Positions 23,501 to 31,891 of a stretch of 64,000 bases of DNA are shown here, piece by piece. The notes under the pieces are model-generated. The model searched no databases. It was not told the origin of the DNA and was given only the letters and a program-made list of their open reading frames with translations. A program made the translations under genes and the position numbers. Within the stretch, counting starts at the first letter, position 1; every line of letters begins with the position of its first letter. Location of the stretch: positions 3,224,001-3,288,000 of the forward strand of contig OZ240676.1 in NCBI GenBank assembly GCA_965198895.1, given 5' to 3'. This DNA comes from LMUY01 sp965198895 (GTDB taxonomy: Bacteria > Pseudomonadota > Alphaproteobacteria > Acetobacterales > Acetobacteraceae).

Positions 23501-26122
23501 ATGCCCGACGCTGGCCGCCCCGATCCCGACGCGCTGATCGCCCACGCAGCCGCCGAGGGCAGGGGGCGGCTGAAGATCTTCCTCGGCGCCGCACCCGGCG
23601 TCGGCAAGACCTGGGAAATGCTCGTCCAGGCCCGCCGCCGCCAGGCCGAGGGAGTCGACGTGCTGTGCGGCGTCGTCGAAACCCACGGCCGCGCCGGCAC
23701 CGAGGCCGAACTCGCCGGCCTGCCCGTCCTGCCCCAACGCGAAGTCCAATACCGCGGCCAGGTCCTGCACGAATTCGACACCGACGCCGCCCTCGCCCGC
23801 CGCCCCGGCCTGCTGCTGGTCGACGAACTGGCCCACACCAACGCCCCCGGCTCCCGCCACGGCAAACGCTGGGAGGACGTGGCCGAATTGGTCGCCGCCG
23901 GGCTGCACGTGTGGGCGACGCTGAACGTCCAGCACCTCGAAAGCCTGAACGACGACGTCGCGCGTATTACCGGCGTCCGCGTCACCGAAACTCTGCCGGA
24001 CCAGGTGCTCGACACCGCCGACGAGATCGAGCTGATCGACCTCTCCCCCGCCGATTTGCGCTCGCGCTTGCAGGACGGCCGCATCTACCGCGCCGACACC
24101 GCCGCGCGCGCGCTCGACGGCTTCTTCCGCGAAGGCAATCTCGCCTCGTTGCGCGAGATCGCGTTGCGCCGGGCCGCCGCCCATGTGGACGACGACGTGC
24201 GCAGCTGGATGCGCCGCAGCGGACTGTCCGGCGCCTGGCCCTCGGGCGAGCGGGTGCTGGCCCTGGTCGGCCCCTATGCCCAGGGCGAGGCCGTAGTGCG
24301 CGCCGCCAAACGCCTGGCCGACGCGCTGCACGCCCCCTGGGTGGTGCTGCACGTGGAACGCGCCGCCTCGCTGGATGCCACCCGCAGCGCGCTCGCCTTG
24401 GCCGAACAATTGGGCGCCGAGATCGACACCCGCGTCGGCGAGGACCTGCTGAGCACGGTGGTCGAAGCGGCCCGAGTCAGCAACGCCACCCACATCGTGC
24501 TCGGCCGCGCCAACCAGTCCCGTTGGCGGCGGATGATCCGCGGCAGCCTGGTCTCGGCCCTGGTCCGCCGCGTGCCGGACGTCACCGTCCACGTGGTGCC
24601 GATGCAGGGCAAGCGCCTCGCCCCGCCGCCCCCGCCGGGCGAGCGCTGGTGGGTTTGGCCCAGCGTCGCGGCGGTGCTGGGCGGCGTGACCGGGGCAGGG
24701 GTGCTGCTGCGCGCGTTCATCCCCGGCGAGGCAATGGGCATGCTCTATGTCGCCGCCGTGGTTGCCGCGGCCACCGTGTCCGGCATGCGCCCGGCGCTCG
24801 TCACGGCGGCCGCAAGCTTCCTGCTGTGGGACTATTTCTTCATCCCGCCGGTCTACACGATCACCATCGGCAGCCCGCGCGACGTCATCGGCCTCCTGGT
24901 GTTCGCCATTGTCGCCGTGCTGTCCGGTGGCCTCGCCGGCCGTGCGCGACTCACCGCCCTGGCCGCCCAGGCGCGGGTGGAGGGCCTGCGCCGCATCGGC
25001 TCGTTCAACCGCCGCCTGGGCCAGGCCGCCACCGAGCCCGACCTGTTGCTCGAAATCGCACGCTCCGCTGGAGAAATCGCCGGCCGCGCCATCGTGCTTG
25101 CCCCCATCGCCGGCGAGCTCGACATCCGCGCCTCCGCCCCCAACGCCGACACGATCGACGAAGGCGCCTGGGCCGCCGCCCGCTGGTGCTGGTCCCACGG
25201 CGAGCCGGCGGGACGCGGCACCGCCACCTTGCCCGGCGGCACCTGGCGCTTCCTGCCGTTGCGCACCGTCCGCGCCACCCTGGGCGTGCTCGGAGTGCGC
25301 GGCGACCCGCCCCCATCGCCGCCCGCGCTGCAAACCATCGCCGCCCTGGCCGACGGCGCGGCGGTCGCGTGGGAGCGCGTCCTGCTGGTGCAGAACAGCG
25401 CCCGCACCGAGGCGATGGAGGAAACCCAGCGCCTGCGCACCGCCCTGCTGGCCTCGCTGGGCCACGATCTGCGCACCCCGCTGACCGGCATCGGCGGCGC
25501 CGCCAGCACGTTGCGCTCGGTCTGGGACAAGCTCGACCCGGCGACCCGCGCGGACCTGTTGGACAGCATCGAGCAGGACGTCGCCCGCATGGCCGGCTTC
25601 CTGTCCAACATCACCGAACTGACCCGGCTCGAGAGCGGCCAGATCGCCCCCCGCCTCGCCGCCGTCCCCGTTAGCGAAGTCGTGGACGCCGCCATTGCCC
25701 GCCTGCCGCCGGGTCCCCATGTCGCGGTGCAACTGCCCGACCCCGCGCCGTCCGTCACCGCCGACGCGGCGTTGCTGGAACAGGCGCTGTTCAACGTGCT
25801 GGAGAACGCGGCCAAATACGCCCCTGCCGGCAGCCTGGTTTCGGTGCGGGCGCGGGTGGACGGCGCTGCCATCGCCATCGCCGTCGCCGACGAAGGCATC
25901 GGCATTCCCCCGGAGGATCTAACCCGCGTGTTCGACAGTTTCTTTCGTGCCGGCCGAGGCGACCGTGGGCCGCCGGGAACCGGCCTCGGCCTCGCCATCG
26001 CGCGCGGCCTGGTGGAGTCGATGGGCGGCAGCATCGCCGCGGTCAGCCCGCGCCCCGACCTTCCCGCCGATGGCCTGCCCGGCACTGTCGTCACCCTGCG
26101 CCTGCCGCTGGCCCGGCCATGA
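23501..26122 (+). CDS. kdpD: Osmosensitive K+ channel sensor histidine kinase
   Basis: 873 residues with full KdpD architecture. An N-terminal KdpD domain carries Walker-A GAAPGVGKTWEML (residues 29-41) and VDELAHTNAPGSRHGKRWED. A universal-stress-like domain (about 250-370) follows, then four membrane helices (DUF4118, about 385-490), a GAF-like region, HisKA with His655 in SLGHDLRTPLTGIGG, and HATPase (NVLENAAKYAPAG, ADEGIGIPPEDL, GTGLGLAIARGL). It senses low K+/turgor and phosphorylates KdpE. The stop overlaps kdpE by four bases. Confidence 0.97.
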   Translation: MPDAGRPDPDALIAHAAAEGRGRLKIFLGAAPGVGKTWEMLVQARRRQAEGVDVLCGVVETHGRAGTEAELAGLPVLPQREVQYRGQVLHEFDTDAALARRPGLLLVDELAHTNAPGSRHGKRWEDVAELVAAGLHVWATLNVQHLESLNDDVARITGVRVTETLPDQVLDTADEIELIDLSPADLRSRLQDGRIYRADTAARALDGFFREGNLASLREIALRRAAAHVDDDVRSWMRRSGLSGAWPSGERVLALVGPYAQGEAVVRAAKRLADALHAPWVVLHVERAASLDATRSALALAEQLGAEIDTRVGEDLLSTVVEAARVSNATHIVLGRANQSRWRRMIRGSLVSALVRRVPDVTVHVVPMQGKRLAPPPPPGERWWVWPSVAAVLGGVTGAGVLLRAFIPGEAMGMLYVAAVVAAATVSGMRPALVTAAASFLLWDYFFIPPVYTITIGSPRDVIGLLVFAIVAVLSGGLAGRARLTALAAQARVEGLRRIGSFNRRLGQAATEPDLLLEIARSAGEIAGRAIVLAPIAGELDIRASAPNADTIDEGAWAAARWCWSHGEPAGRGTATLPGGTWRFLPLRTVRATLGVLGVRGDPPPSPPALQTIAALADGAAVAWERVLLVQNSARTEAMEETQRLRTALLASLGHDLRTPLTGIGGAASTLRSVWDKLDPATRADLLDSIEQDVARMAGFLSNITELTRLESGQIAPRLAAVPVSEVVDAAIARLPPGPHVAVQLPDPAPSVTADAALLEQALFNVLENAAKYAPAGSLVSVRARVDGAAIAIAVADEGIGIPPEDLTRVFDSFFRAGRGDRGPPGTGLGLAIARGLVESMGGSIAAVSPRPDLPADGLPGTVVTLRLPLARP

Positions 26123-26805
26123 CCGAGCGCACGATCCTGGTGGTGGACGACGAGCCCCAGGTGCACCGCTTTCTGCGCCCCGCCTTGGAGGCAGAAGGCT
26201 ACGTGGCGTTGCGGGCCGACACCGCCGCCGAGGGCCTCCACCTCGCCGAAACGCGCCATCCCGCCGCCATTTTGCTGGACCTCGGCCTGCCCGACATGGA
26301 CGGCCAGGACGCGCTGGGCAAGCTGCGCGCGGTGTCGGCGGCGCCCGTGATCGTGGTGTCCGCGCGCGACCGCGAGGCGGAAAAGATCCGCGCCCTGGAC
26401 GGTGGCGCCGATGATTACGTGGAGAAGCCGTTCGTGGTCGGCGAACTGCTGGCCCGGCTACGCGCCTGCCTGCGCCGCACGATCAAGGAGGAGGGCGCGG
26501 AGGCCGTTTGGCACCGTGGCGGCGTCGAAATCGATCTGGTGCGCCGCCGGGTCAAGGTGGACGGCGACACGGTGATGTTCACGCCGCTTGAATACGATTT
26601 GCTGGCGCTGCTGGTCCGCAGCGCGGGGCGGGTGGTGACGCATAGGCAGTTGCTGACGTCCGTGTGGGGCAAGGCGCATGCCGACGACGTGCAGTATTTG
26701 CGTGTCTACATCGGCCACATCCGCCAGAAACTCGGCGATGGCGGGGCGTTCGTGGGCACGGAGCCGGGAGTTGGTTACCGGTTTTCGGAGGCGGAACGGG
26801 ATTGA
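26119..26805 (+). CDS. kdpE: KDP operon response regulator
   Basis: A 228-residue OmpR-type regulator. The receiver domain has VVDDEPQ, the phospho-acceptor Asp54 in ILLDLGLPDMDG, VVSAR and the conserved lysine of DDYVEKPFVVGELL. The C-terminal winged helix shows TPLEYDLLALLVRSAGRVVT, HRQLLTSVWG and RVYIGHIRQKLGDG. It activates kdpFABC when phosphorylated by KdpD. Translationally coupled to kdpD by an ATGA overlap. Confidence 0.97.
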   Translation: MTERTILVVDDEPQVHRFLRPALEAEGYVALRADTAAEGLHLAETRHPAAILLDLGLPDMDGQDALGKLRAVSAAPVIVVSARDREAEKIRALDGGADDYVEKPFVVGELLARLRACLRRTIKEEGAEAVWHRGGVEIDLVRRRVKVDGDTVMFTPLEYDLLALLVRSAGRVVTHRQLLTSVWGKAHADDVQYLRVYIGHIRQKLGDGGAFVGTEPGVGYRFSEAERD

Positions 26806-26832
26806 TACCAGCCGCCGTAGATGTAGACCCAC

Positions 26833-26944
26833 GGGCGTAGGGTGCAATCCGCTTGCAGGATTGCACCCTTACGTCGCGATGATCGGCGCGTTTGCCTGAT
26901 GCAATGCCAAAGCGCATTGCATCCTACAAGGTGAGACGAGGGTC
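26833..26944 (-). repeat. Right copy of a 112-bp inverted repeat flanking kdpDE
   Basis: It is the reverse complement of 23314-23425 with three mismatches. Its right end overlaps the last six codons and the stop of the acetyltransferase-toxin gene at 26924, so the tail of that protein may have been rewritten by the repeat. Its two hairpins could also act as a bidirectional terminator between kdpE and the convergent toxin gene. Confidence 0.9.
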
Positions 26945-27454
26945 GTCTGCGATCCCGACCTGGATCTTGCTGATGTCTGCCAGTGTCATGGCCATCATCG
27001 GTGGTGTGGTGACGGCGGACAGGAAGCCGAACCGCTCGTAGTAGCCGACCAGGTCCGGCCGCGCCGGGTGCACCACAAACAGCCGGCACCCGGCGATCGC
27101 GCCCAGCTTCAGCGTCCGCTCCATAGCATCGAGGACGAGCGTGCGGCTGTAGCCATTGCCTTGCTGCCCCGTCGAAATCGCAAGCTGGGCGAGAATGACG
27201 CAACTGACCGGATCGGGCGCATTGCGGCGCAACCCACCCGGCAACGATGTCCGCAGCACCAAGCCTACCGCCAAGGCGTAAAACCCATCCACCGTTCCCG
27301 CATCGTCGACCAGGAGGTAGGTTCGTGTGTAACCGGATTGCTGGTTCTCCGCCGCCCTGCGCCGCAGCCAGCTATCACGAGTTGGGTCACCGGAGCTGAA
27401 CTCGTCCAGCCTATAGCTCGCATCCAGCGCGACGATCGCTCGCGTGGACGTCAC
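26924..27454 (-). CDS. GNAT acetyltransferase toxin, TacT/AtaT-like
   Basis: 176 residues with the GNAT fold as found in toxins that acetylate aminoacyl-tRNA: an N-terminal substrate strand (YRLDEFSSGDPTRDSWLRR, the F-x-C/S-G...LD-x-WL region), RTYLLVDDAGTVDGFYALA, the acetyl-CoA loop QLAISTGQQGNGYSRTLVLDA (the usual Q/R-x-x-G-x-G/A position), and a late catalytic-type tyrosine in YYERFGFL. The DUF1778-type antitoxin gene ends six bases upstream. The last residues (DDPRLTL) fall within a dispersed repeat, so the natural C-terminus may differ. Confidence 0.85.
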   Translation of the reverse strand: MTSTRAIVALDASYRLDEFSSGDPTRDSWLRRRAAENQQSGYTRTYLLVDDAGTVDGFYALAVGLVLRTSLPGGLRRNAPDPVSCVILAQLAISTGQQGNGYSRTLVLDAMERTLKLGAIAGCRLFVVHPARPDLVGYYERFGFLSAVTTPPMMAMTLADISKIQVGIADDPRLTL

Positions 27455-27460
27455 GGCCGC

Positions 27461-27757
27461 TCAGCCCAATCGTGGTGCCTTCGTCAACCAGGCGACGGTC
27501 CCAGGGCTGGGCGTCCGGCCCTTCTCGTCGGCGAGCATAGCCTGAATGGTCTCCCACCCCTCTTCGGTCGCGTAGAACACACTCGGGACCGCCAAAGCTT
27601 CCTCCGCTGCTTCCACGCCGTGCCGCAGCAAGAACTCACTTACCGTGGTGTGACGAGCCTCCGCCGCTGCGACGAGCAAGGCCTTGGCGGCTGGCGTCAC
27701 CCGGAGCTCGATCCGCTCCGCCTTCGCCTCTTTCTCCGCAACCGCTACCGCACCCAT
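27461..27757 (-). CDS. DUF1778 / TacA-like antitoxin
   Basis: A 98-residue ribbon-helix-helix antitoxin: the strand RIELRVTPAAKALL and helix VAAAEARHTTVSEFLLRHG are the DUF1778 N-terminal DNA-binding unit, and the C-terminal half (PSVFYATEEGWETIQAML) is the toxin-neutralising tail. It lies immediately upstream of the GNAT toxin gene on the same strand, the standard order, and presumably represses its own operon as a complex with the toxin. Confidence 0.88.
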   Translation of the reverse strand: MGAVAVAEKEAKAERIELRVTPAAKALLVAAAEARHTTVSEFLLRHGVEAAEEALAVPSVFYATEEGWETIQAMLADEKGRTPSPGTVAWLTKAPRLG

Positions 27758-27808
27758 GACCGCTCTCCTAGAACGCCGATATAACGTACGGACGTCGTCC
27801 GTGCAAGA

Positions 27809-29215
27809 TCAGTGCCCGAGCGCCTGCACGATCTCCTCCGTCATCTTCTTGGCGTCCGCGAACAGCATCATCGTGTTCGGGCGGAAGAACAGCTCGTTCT
27901 CCACCCCCGCATACCCCGACGCCATCGAGCGCTTGATGAACAGCACCGTCCCCGCCTTCTCCACGTCCAAAATCGGCATCCCATAGATCGCCGACGTCTT
28001 GTCGGTCTTGGCCGCCGGGTTGGTCACGTCGTTCGCCCCGATCACGTAAGCCACGTCGGCGGAGGCGAACTCGCTGTTGATCTCCTCCAGCTCGAACACG
28101 TCGTCATACGGCACGTTCGCCTCGGCCAGCAGCACGTTCATGTGGCCCGGCATGCGCCCGGCCACCGGGTGGATGGCATACTTCACCACCACACCCTCCG
28201 CCTTCAGCAAATCCGCCATTTCCCGCAGCGCGTGCTGCGCCTGGGCCACCGCCATGCCGTAGCCCGGCACGATGATCACCTTGCCCGCGTTCTTCATGAT
28301 GAACGCCGCATCGTCCGCATTGCCGGACCGCACCGACCGCTGCTCGCCCCCCGCCACCGCCGGGCCAGCGCCCGCCGACCCGGTGCCGAACCCGCCCAGC
28401 AGCACGTTGAAGATCGACCGGTTCATCCCCTTGCACATGATGTACGACAGGATCGCGCCCGACGCCCCCACCAGCGCGCCGGTGATGATCAGCGCCAGGT
28501 TGCCGATGGTGAAGCCGATGCCGCACGCCGCCCAGCCGGAGTAGCTGTTCAGCATCGACACCACGACCGGCATGTCCGCCCCGCCGATCGGGATGATCAG
28601 CAGGAACCCTAGCGCCAGCGCCACCAACGCGATCAGCCAGAACACGAACTGGCTCGCCGTCGTGCAGAACACGATCACCAGCACCAGCAACAACACGCCC
28701 AACGCCGCATTCAGCGGGTGCTGATATTTGAAGGTGATCGGCGTCCCCTTCATCAGCGCCTGCAGCTTGGCGAACGCGATCAGCGACCCGGTGAACGTCA
28801 CCGCGCCGATCGCCAGCCCGATCGACATCTCCACCAGGCTCTCGCCAAAGATATGCCCGGGCGTGCCGATGCCGAACGCTTCCGGCGCGTTCAACGCCGC
28901 CGCCGCCACGAACACCGCGGCCAACCCCACCAACGAGTGGAACGCCGCCACCAGTTGCGGCAACGCCGTCATCTGGATGCGCCGCGACACGGTGACACCG
29001 ATGGCGCCCCCGATCACGATGCCCGCAATGATCAGTGCATACCCGCTGCCGGACATGCCGTGCCGCAGCAGCGTCGCCAGGATGGCGATCGTCATGCCCG
29101 CCATGCCGAACGCATTGCCCTGGCGCGCGCTCGACGGATGCGACAACCCGCGCAACGCCAAAATGAACAGAACGCCCGCGATCAGATACGCGAAAGCCGT
29201 CAAACTCGGAGACAT
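27809..29215 (-). CDS. pntB: NAD(P) transhydrogenase subunit beta
   Basis: 468 residues. The N-terminal two thirds hold about eight to nine membrane helices forming the proton channel (AYLIAGVLFILALRGLSHPS, IQMTALPQLVAAFHSLVGLA). The C-terminal domain III binds NADP(H), with VIIVPGYGMAVAQAQHALRE, HPVAGRMPGHMNVLLAEANV and YVIGANDVTNPAAKTDK. The enzyme drives hydride transfer from NADH to NADP+ using the proton gradient. Last gene of the pntAA-pntAB-pntB unit. Confidence 0.97.
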   Translation of the reverse strand: MSPSLTAFAYLIAGVLFILALRGLSHPSSARQGNAFGMAGMTIAILATLLRHGMSGSGYALIIAGIVIGGAIGVTVSRRIQMTALPQLVAAFHSLVGLAAVFVAAAALNAPEAFGIGTPGHIFGESLVEMSIGLAIGAVTFTGSLIAFAKLQALMKGTPITFKYQHPLNAALGVLLLVLVIVFCTTASQFVFWLIALVALALGFLLIIPIGGADMPVVVSMLNSYSGWAACGIGFTIGNLALIITGALVGASGAILSYIMCKGMNRSIFNVLLGGFGTGSAGAGPAVAGGEQRSVRSGNADDAAFIMKNAGKVIIVPGYGMAVAQAQHALREMADLLKAEGVVVKYAIHPVAGRMPGHMNVLLAEANVPYDDVFELEEINSEFASADVAYVIGANDVTNPAAKTDKTSAIYGMPILDVEKAGTVLFIKRSMASGYAGVENELFFRPNTMMLFADAKKMTEEIVQALGH

Positions 29216-29226
29216 ACGGGGGCGCC

Positions 29227-29643
29227 CTACTTCTTGGCCGGCGTGCGCGGCTTGAACATCGACAACATCCGCTGCGTCACCGTGAACCCGCCGAAGATGT
29301 TCACGCTCGCCAACGTCACCGCCAGGAAGCCGAAGATCTTGGCTACCCAGCTATCCCCCAGCCCCGCCGCCAGCATCGCCCCCACCACGATCACGGAGGA
29401 GATCGCGTTCGTCACCCCCATCAGCGGCGAGTGCAGCGCCGGCGTCACGTTCCACACCACGTAGTAGCCGACGAAACACGCCATCATGAACACGGCGAAC
29501 AGGAACACGAACGGCTCCACCACCGCGCCGATCGGGGCCACCGCGGCCATGCCATCGGAGGCCATCCCGTGCAGCTGCCCGGCCAGGATCGCCGCCTGGT
29601 TGGAAATGCTGGTCGCCTGGTCGGCCAAGGTATTCGGGTTCAT
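29227..29643 (-). CDS. pntAB: NAD(P) transhydrogenase subunit alpha, membrane part
   Basis: 138 residues carrying three to four membrane helices (VEPFVFLFAVFMMACFVGYY, SPLMGVTNAISSVIVVGAML, IFGFLAVTLASVNIFGGFTV) and a positively charged end. It is the separate domain-IIa subunit found in three-subunit alphaproteobacterial transhydrogenases. The start overlaps the pntAA stop by four bases (ATGA). Confidence 0.95.
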   Translation of the reverse strand: MNPNTLADQATSISNQAAILAGQLHGMASDGMAAVAPIGAVVEPFVFLFAVFMMACFVGYYVVWNVTPALHSPLMGVTNAISSVIVVGAMLAAGLGDSWVAKIFGFLAVTLASVNIFGGFTVTQRMLSMFKPRTPAKK

Positions 29644-30782
29644 GCGGCCACTCCAGCTGGCTTGTATCGTTCGTGCACCACGGCCCCGCCGCGCGTGAGC
29701 ATGGTGCCCTGCACGATGGCGTCGTCATCCGGAAGCTTGGGGGCCTTCGCCTCCTTGTCCCAGAACGTGGTGAGGAAGGTGAGCAGGTTGCGGGCATACA
29801 GGCTGCTCGCCGCCACCGGGATGCGCCCCGGCCAGTTGCGATACCCCAACACCTTCACCCCGTTGGCCGTGACACTCAGCTCGCCCGGCACGGTCGCGCC
29901 GCAATTGCCCCCGGCATCGGCGGCCAGGTCCACCACGACGCTGCCGGGCTTCATCCCCGCCACCATCTCGGCGGTGATGATCACGGGTGCCTTCCCGCCA
30001 GCCACCAGCGCCGTGCAGATGATCAGATCGTTCTTGGCGACCGTCACCGTCAACAACTCGGCCTGCTTGGCGCGAAACGCGTCGCTCATGGTGCGGGCAT
30101 AGGCGCCGGTTTGGCCCGCCTGCTCCTCGTCCTCCACGCCCACGAAGCTGGCGCCGAGCGACTTGATTTCTTCCTTGGCCGCCGGCCGCACGTCCGTCGC
30201 CGACACGATGGCGCCCAGCCGGCGTGCGGTGGCGATCGCCTGCAGCCCGGCGACCCCCGCCCCCACCACGAACACGCGGGCGGGTGGCACGGTGCCGGCG
30301 GCGGTCATCATCATGGCGAACCCGCGGTCGAACGCGCCGGCCGCCTCGATCACCGCGCGATACCCGGCGAGGTTGGCCTGCGACGACAGCACGTCCATCG
30401 ACTGCGCCCGCGTGATCCGCGGCAGCAGCTCCATCGCCGCTACGTCGATGCCCGCCTCGGCGAGCCCTGGGGCAAGCGCCGGGTCGGCCCCGGCATTGGC
30501 CACGCACACCAGCAGCGCCCCGCGCGGTATCTGTTGCCGCGTGGCCGCGTCCGGCATTTGCACCGCGAACACCACGCCCGCGCCCGCCAGCACCGCCGCC
30601 GCATCGGCCGCGATCTCGGCCCCGGCGGCGGTGAACTCCGCGTCCGCGATGGACGCGTGCGCCCCGGCGCCGGCCTGCACGGCCACGGTCATGCCGAGGG
30701 CGATGAGCTTTTTGACCGTTTCGGGAGTGGCTGCGACTCGCGTTTCCGCCGCCGCTGTTTCCGTCAGCACCGCCAGGCGCAT
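29640..30782 (-). CDS. pntAA: NAD(P) transhydrogenase subunit alpha, NAD-binding part
   Basis: 380 residues of the soluble domain I, related to alanine dehydrogenase. Landmarks: MRLAVLTETAAAETRVAATP, the substrate-domain strands, ITRAQSMDVLSSQANLAGYR, the Rossmann motif VFVVGAGVAGLQAIATARRLG, the mobile loop region, and GSVVVDLAADAGGNC. ATG 30782 was preferred over an upstream in-frame start because the family N-terminus begins there. First gene of the pnt unit. Confidence 0.97.
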   Translation of the reverse strand: MRLAVLTETAAAETRVAATPETVKKLIALGMTVAVQAGAGAHASIADAEFTAAGAEIAADAAAVLAGAGVVFAVQMPDAATRQQIPRGALLVCVANAGADPALAPGLAEAGIDVAAMELLPRITRAQSMDVLSSQANLAGYRAVIEAAGAFDRGFAMMMTAAGTVPPARVFVVGAGVAGLQAIATARRLGAIVSATDVRPAAKEEIKSLGASFVGVEDEEQAGQTGAYARTMSDAFRAKQAELLTVTVAKNDLIICTALVAGGKAPVIITAEMVAGMKPGSVVVDLAADAGGNCGATVPGELSVTANGVKVLGYRNWPGRIPVAASSLYARNLLTFLTTFWDKEAKAPKLPDDDAIVQGTMLTRGGAVVHERYKPAGVAA

Positions 30783-30924
30783 CCGTTCTTCCTTATTCGT
30801 TGGCGACCGCCGCCGTTGGGGGACGAAAGATGCTGGACGGTGCGGCGCGACGCAAGGGTGGCCGGACGAAATGCGGCGGTTTGTGTGGAGCGCAGAGCAC
30901 GCGAGCCGATCGCCCCCAAGCCCC

Positions 30925-30998
30925 GTAGGGTGGATCAGCGAAGCGCCATCCACCACCGCGCCCCCGCCGGCGGATGGCGCTACGCTGATCCGCCCTAC
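30925..30998. repeat. 74-bp palindromic repeat upstream of pntAA
   Basis: The arms GTAGGGTGGATCAGCG and CGCTGATCCGCCCTAC (one mismatch) enclose a second complementary pair (GCGCCATCC and GGATGGCGC). This GTAGGGTGGATCAGCG palindrome has the look of a dispersed intergenic repeat. It lies about 140 bases upstream of the pntAA start and could fold in the mRNA or be part of a non-coding mobile family. Confidence 0.75.
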
Positions 30999-31142
30999 AG
31001 CCCTGACGCCTGATCGACCGGAGCTGTCCTAACCTTTGAGTCTCATAGCACCAGGTGCTGCATACGCCAGTGACCGTGCGGAGCAAACCGCGCGGGCGTT
31101 CAACACCGCCTGGTTCGCCGACCTGTTCGCGCCCGTGTTTTA

Positions 31143-31284
31143 CCGTCGTGCCAGGGCTTGACCCTGGTATCCACGGGTTTCCGCAGACATCGGCCTCGCC
31201 GTTTTGCACAGGGCGGTGCCAAGCACTCGTCCGACGTCACAAGCCCGACGCCGTGGATACCAGGGTCAAGCCCTGGCATGACGG
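31143..31284. repeat. 142-bp inverted-repeat element (MITE-like), copy 1
   Basis: The terminal arms 31143-31176 and 31251-31284 are reverse complements over 34 bp with one mismatch (CCGT-GTGCCAGGGCTTGAC region). The centre includes TTTCCGCAGACATCGGCCTC and CTCGTCCGACGTCACAAGCC. A diverged second copy occurs at 63167-63364. It carries no coding capacity, which fits a small non-autonomous element. It sits immediately upstream of the HTH gene. Confidence 0.85.
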
Positions 31285-31327
31285 TGTCTTTTCCTTCGCC
31301 TATGGCAACAGCACGACGGTAAGAGTC

Positions 31328-31624
31328 ATGGCCACGAGAAGTAAGTTCGAGAACACTCTATCCGAAGCGCTCCACTCGTCTGCGGCGATGCTGCACGGGG
31401 TCGGCGCGCTCGACAAGGCGACGATGCGTGACTTCGACGCCCGCCACCTTGTCGTTCCCGGCGAGATCGATCCGGCGCAAATCAAGCAGCTCCGAGAGGC
31501 AAACCACGTCAGTCAGCCGGTGTTCGCCCGCTACCTCAACACGAGCCAAAGCACGGTCGAGAAGTGGGAGACCGCCGCCAAGCGGCCGAGCGGCATGGCG
31601 CTCAAGCTGCTCACGGTCGTTTAG
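31328..31624 (+). CDS. HTH-domain antitoxin-like regulator, C-terminally truncated by a stop codon
   Basis: 98 residues: an N-terminal helix pair (FENTLSEALHSSAAML), then a Cro/C1-type helix-turn-helix (IKQLREANHVSQPVFARYLN followed by TSQSTVEKWETAAKRPSG). This is the pattern of orphan HigA/NadS-type antitoxins whose toxin belongs to the RelE family. No toxin gene is adjacent; a MITE-like repeat occupies the upstream position. The TAG at 31622 is followed in frame by eight more sensible codons (KHGLQVLG) and then TGA, so the original protein was probably 107 residues and lost its end by a point mutation. ATG 31328 begins after the repeat. Confidence 0.75.
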   Translation: MATRSKFENTLSEALHSSAAMLHGVGALDKATMRDFDARHLVVPGEIDPAQIKQLREANHVSQPVFARYLNTSQSTVEKWETAAKRPSGMALKLLTVV

Positions 31625-31891
31625 AAGCACGGGTTGCAGGTTCTTGGCTGAGTCGCACCGGAATTGTGCGGTTAGGTAGGATGCACCAGTAGGACGAGCG
31701 GGAGTATATTTGCATGACCTAGGACGGTGTCGGAGAGTCTGGCGCGCCAACCTGCGCGTCGCGGTCCCTCCGAATGCTCGCGAAGCTTTCTTGGTGAGGA
31801 ACCAGGGGCAACAGTTGGCACGGAAATCTGTCCAACCCTCTTGTCAACAACTGCCGTTGACTCCACCGTGGCGCTTAAGGGAGAGCGTGAT

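Noticed and set aside
23435..25732. A 765-codon open frame on the minus strand opposite kdpD
   Set aside because: It is the Gly/Ala/Arg-rich mirror of a high-GC gene; kdpD on the plus strand has full motif support, and the minus frame has none.
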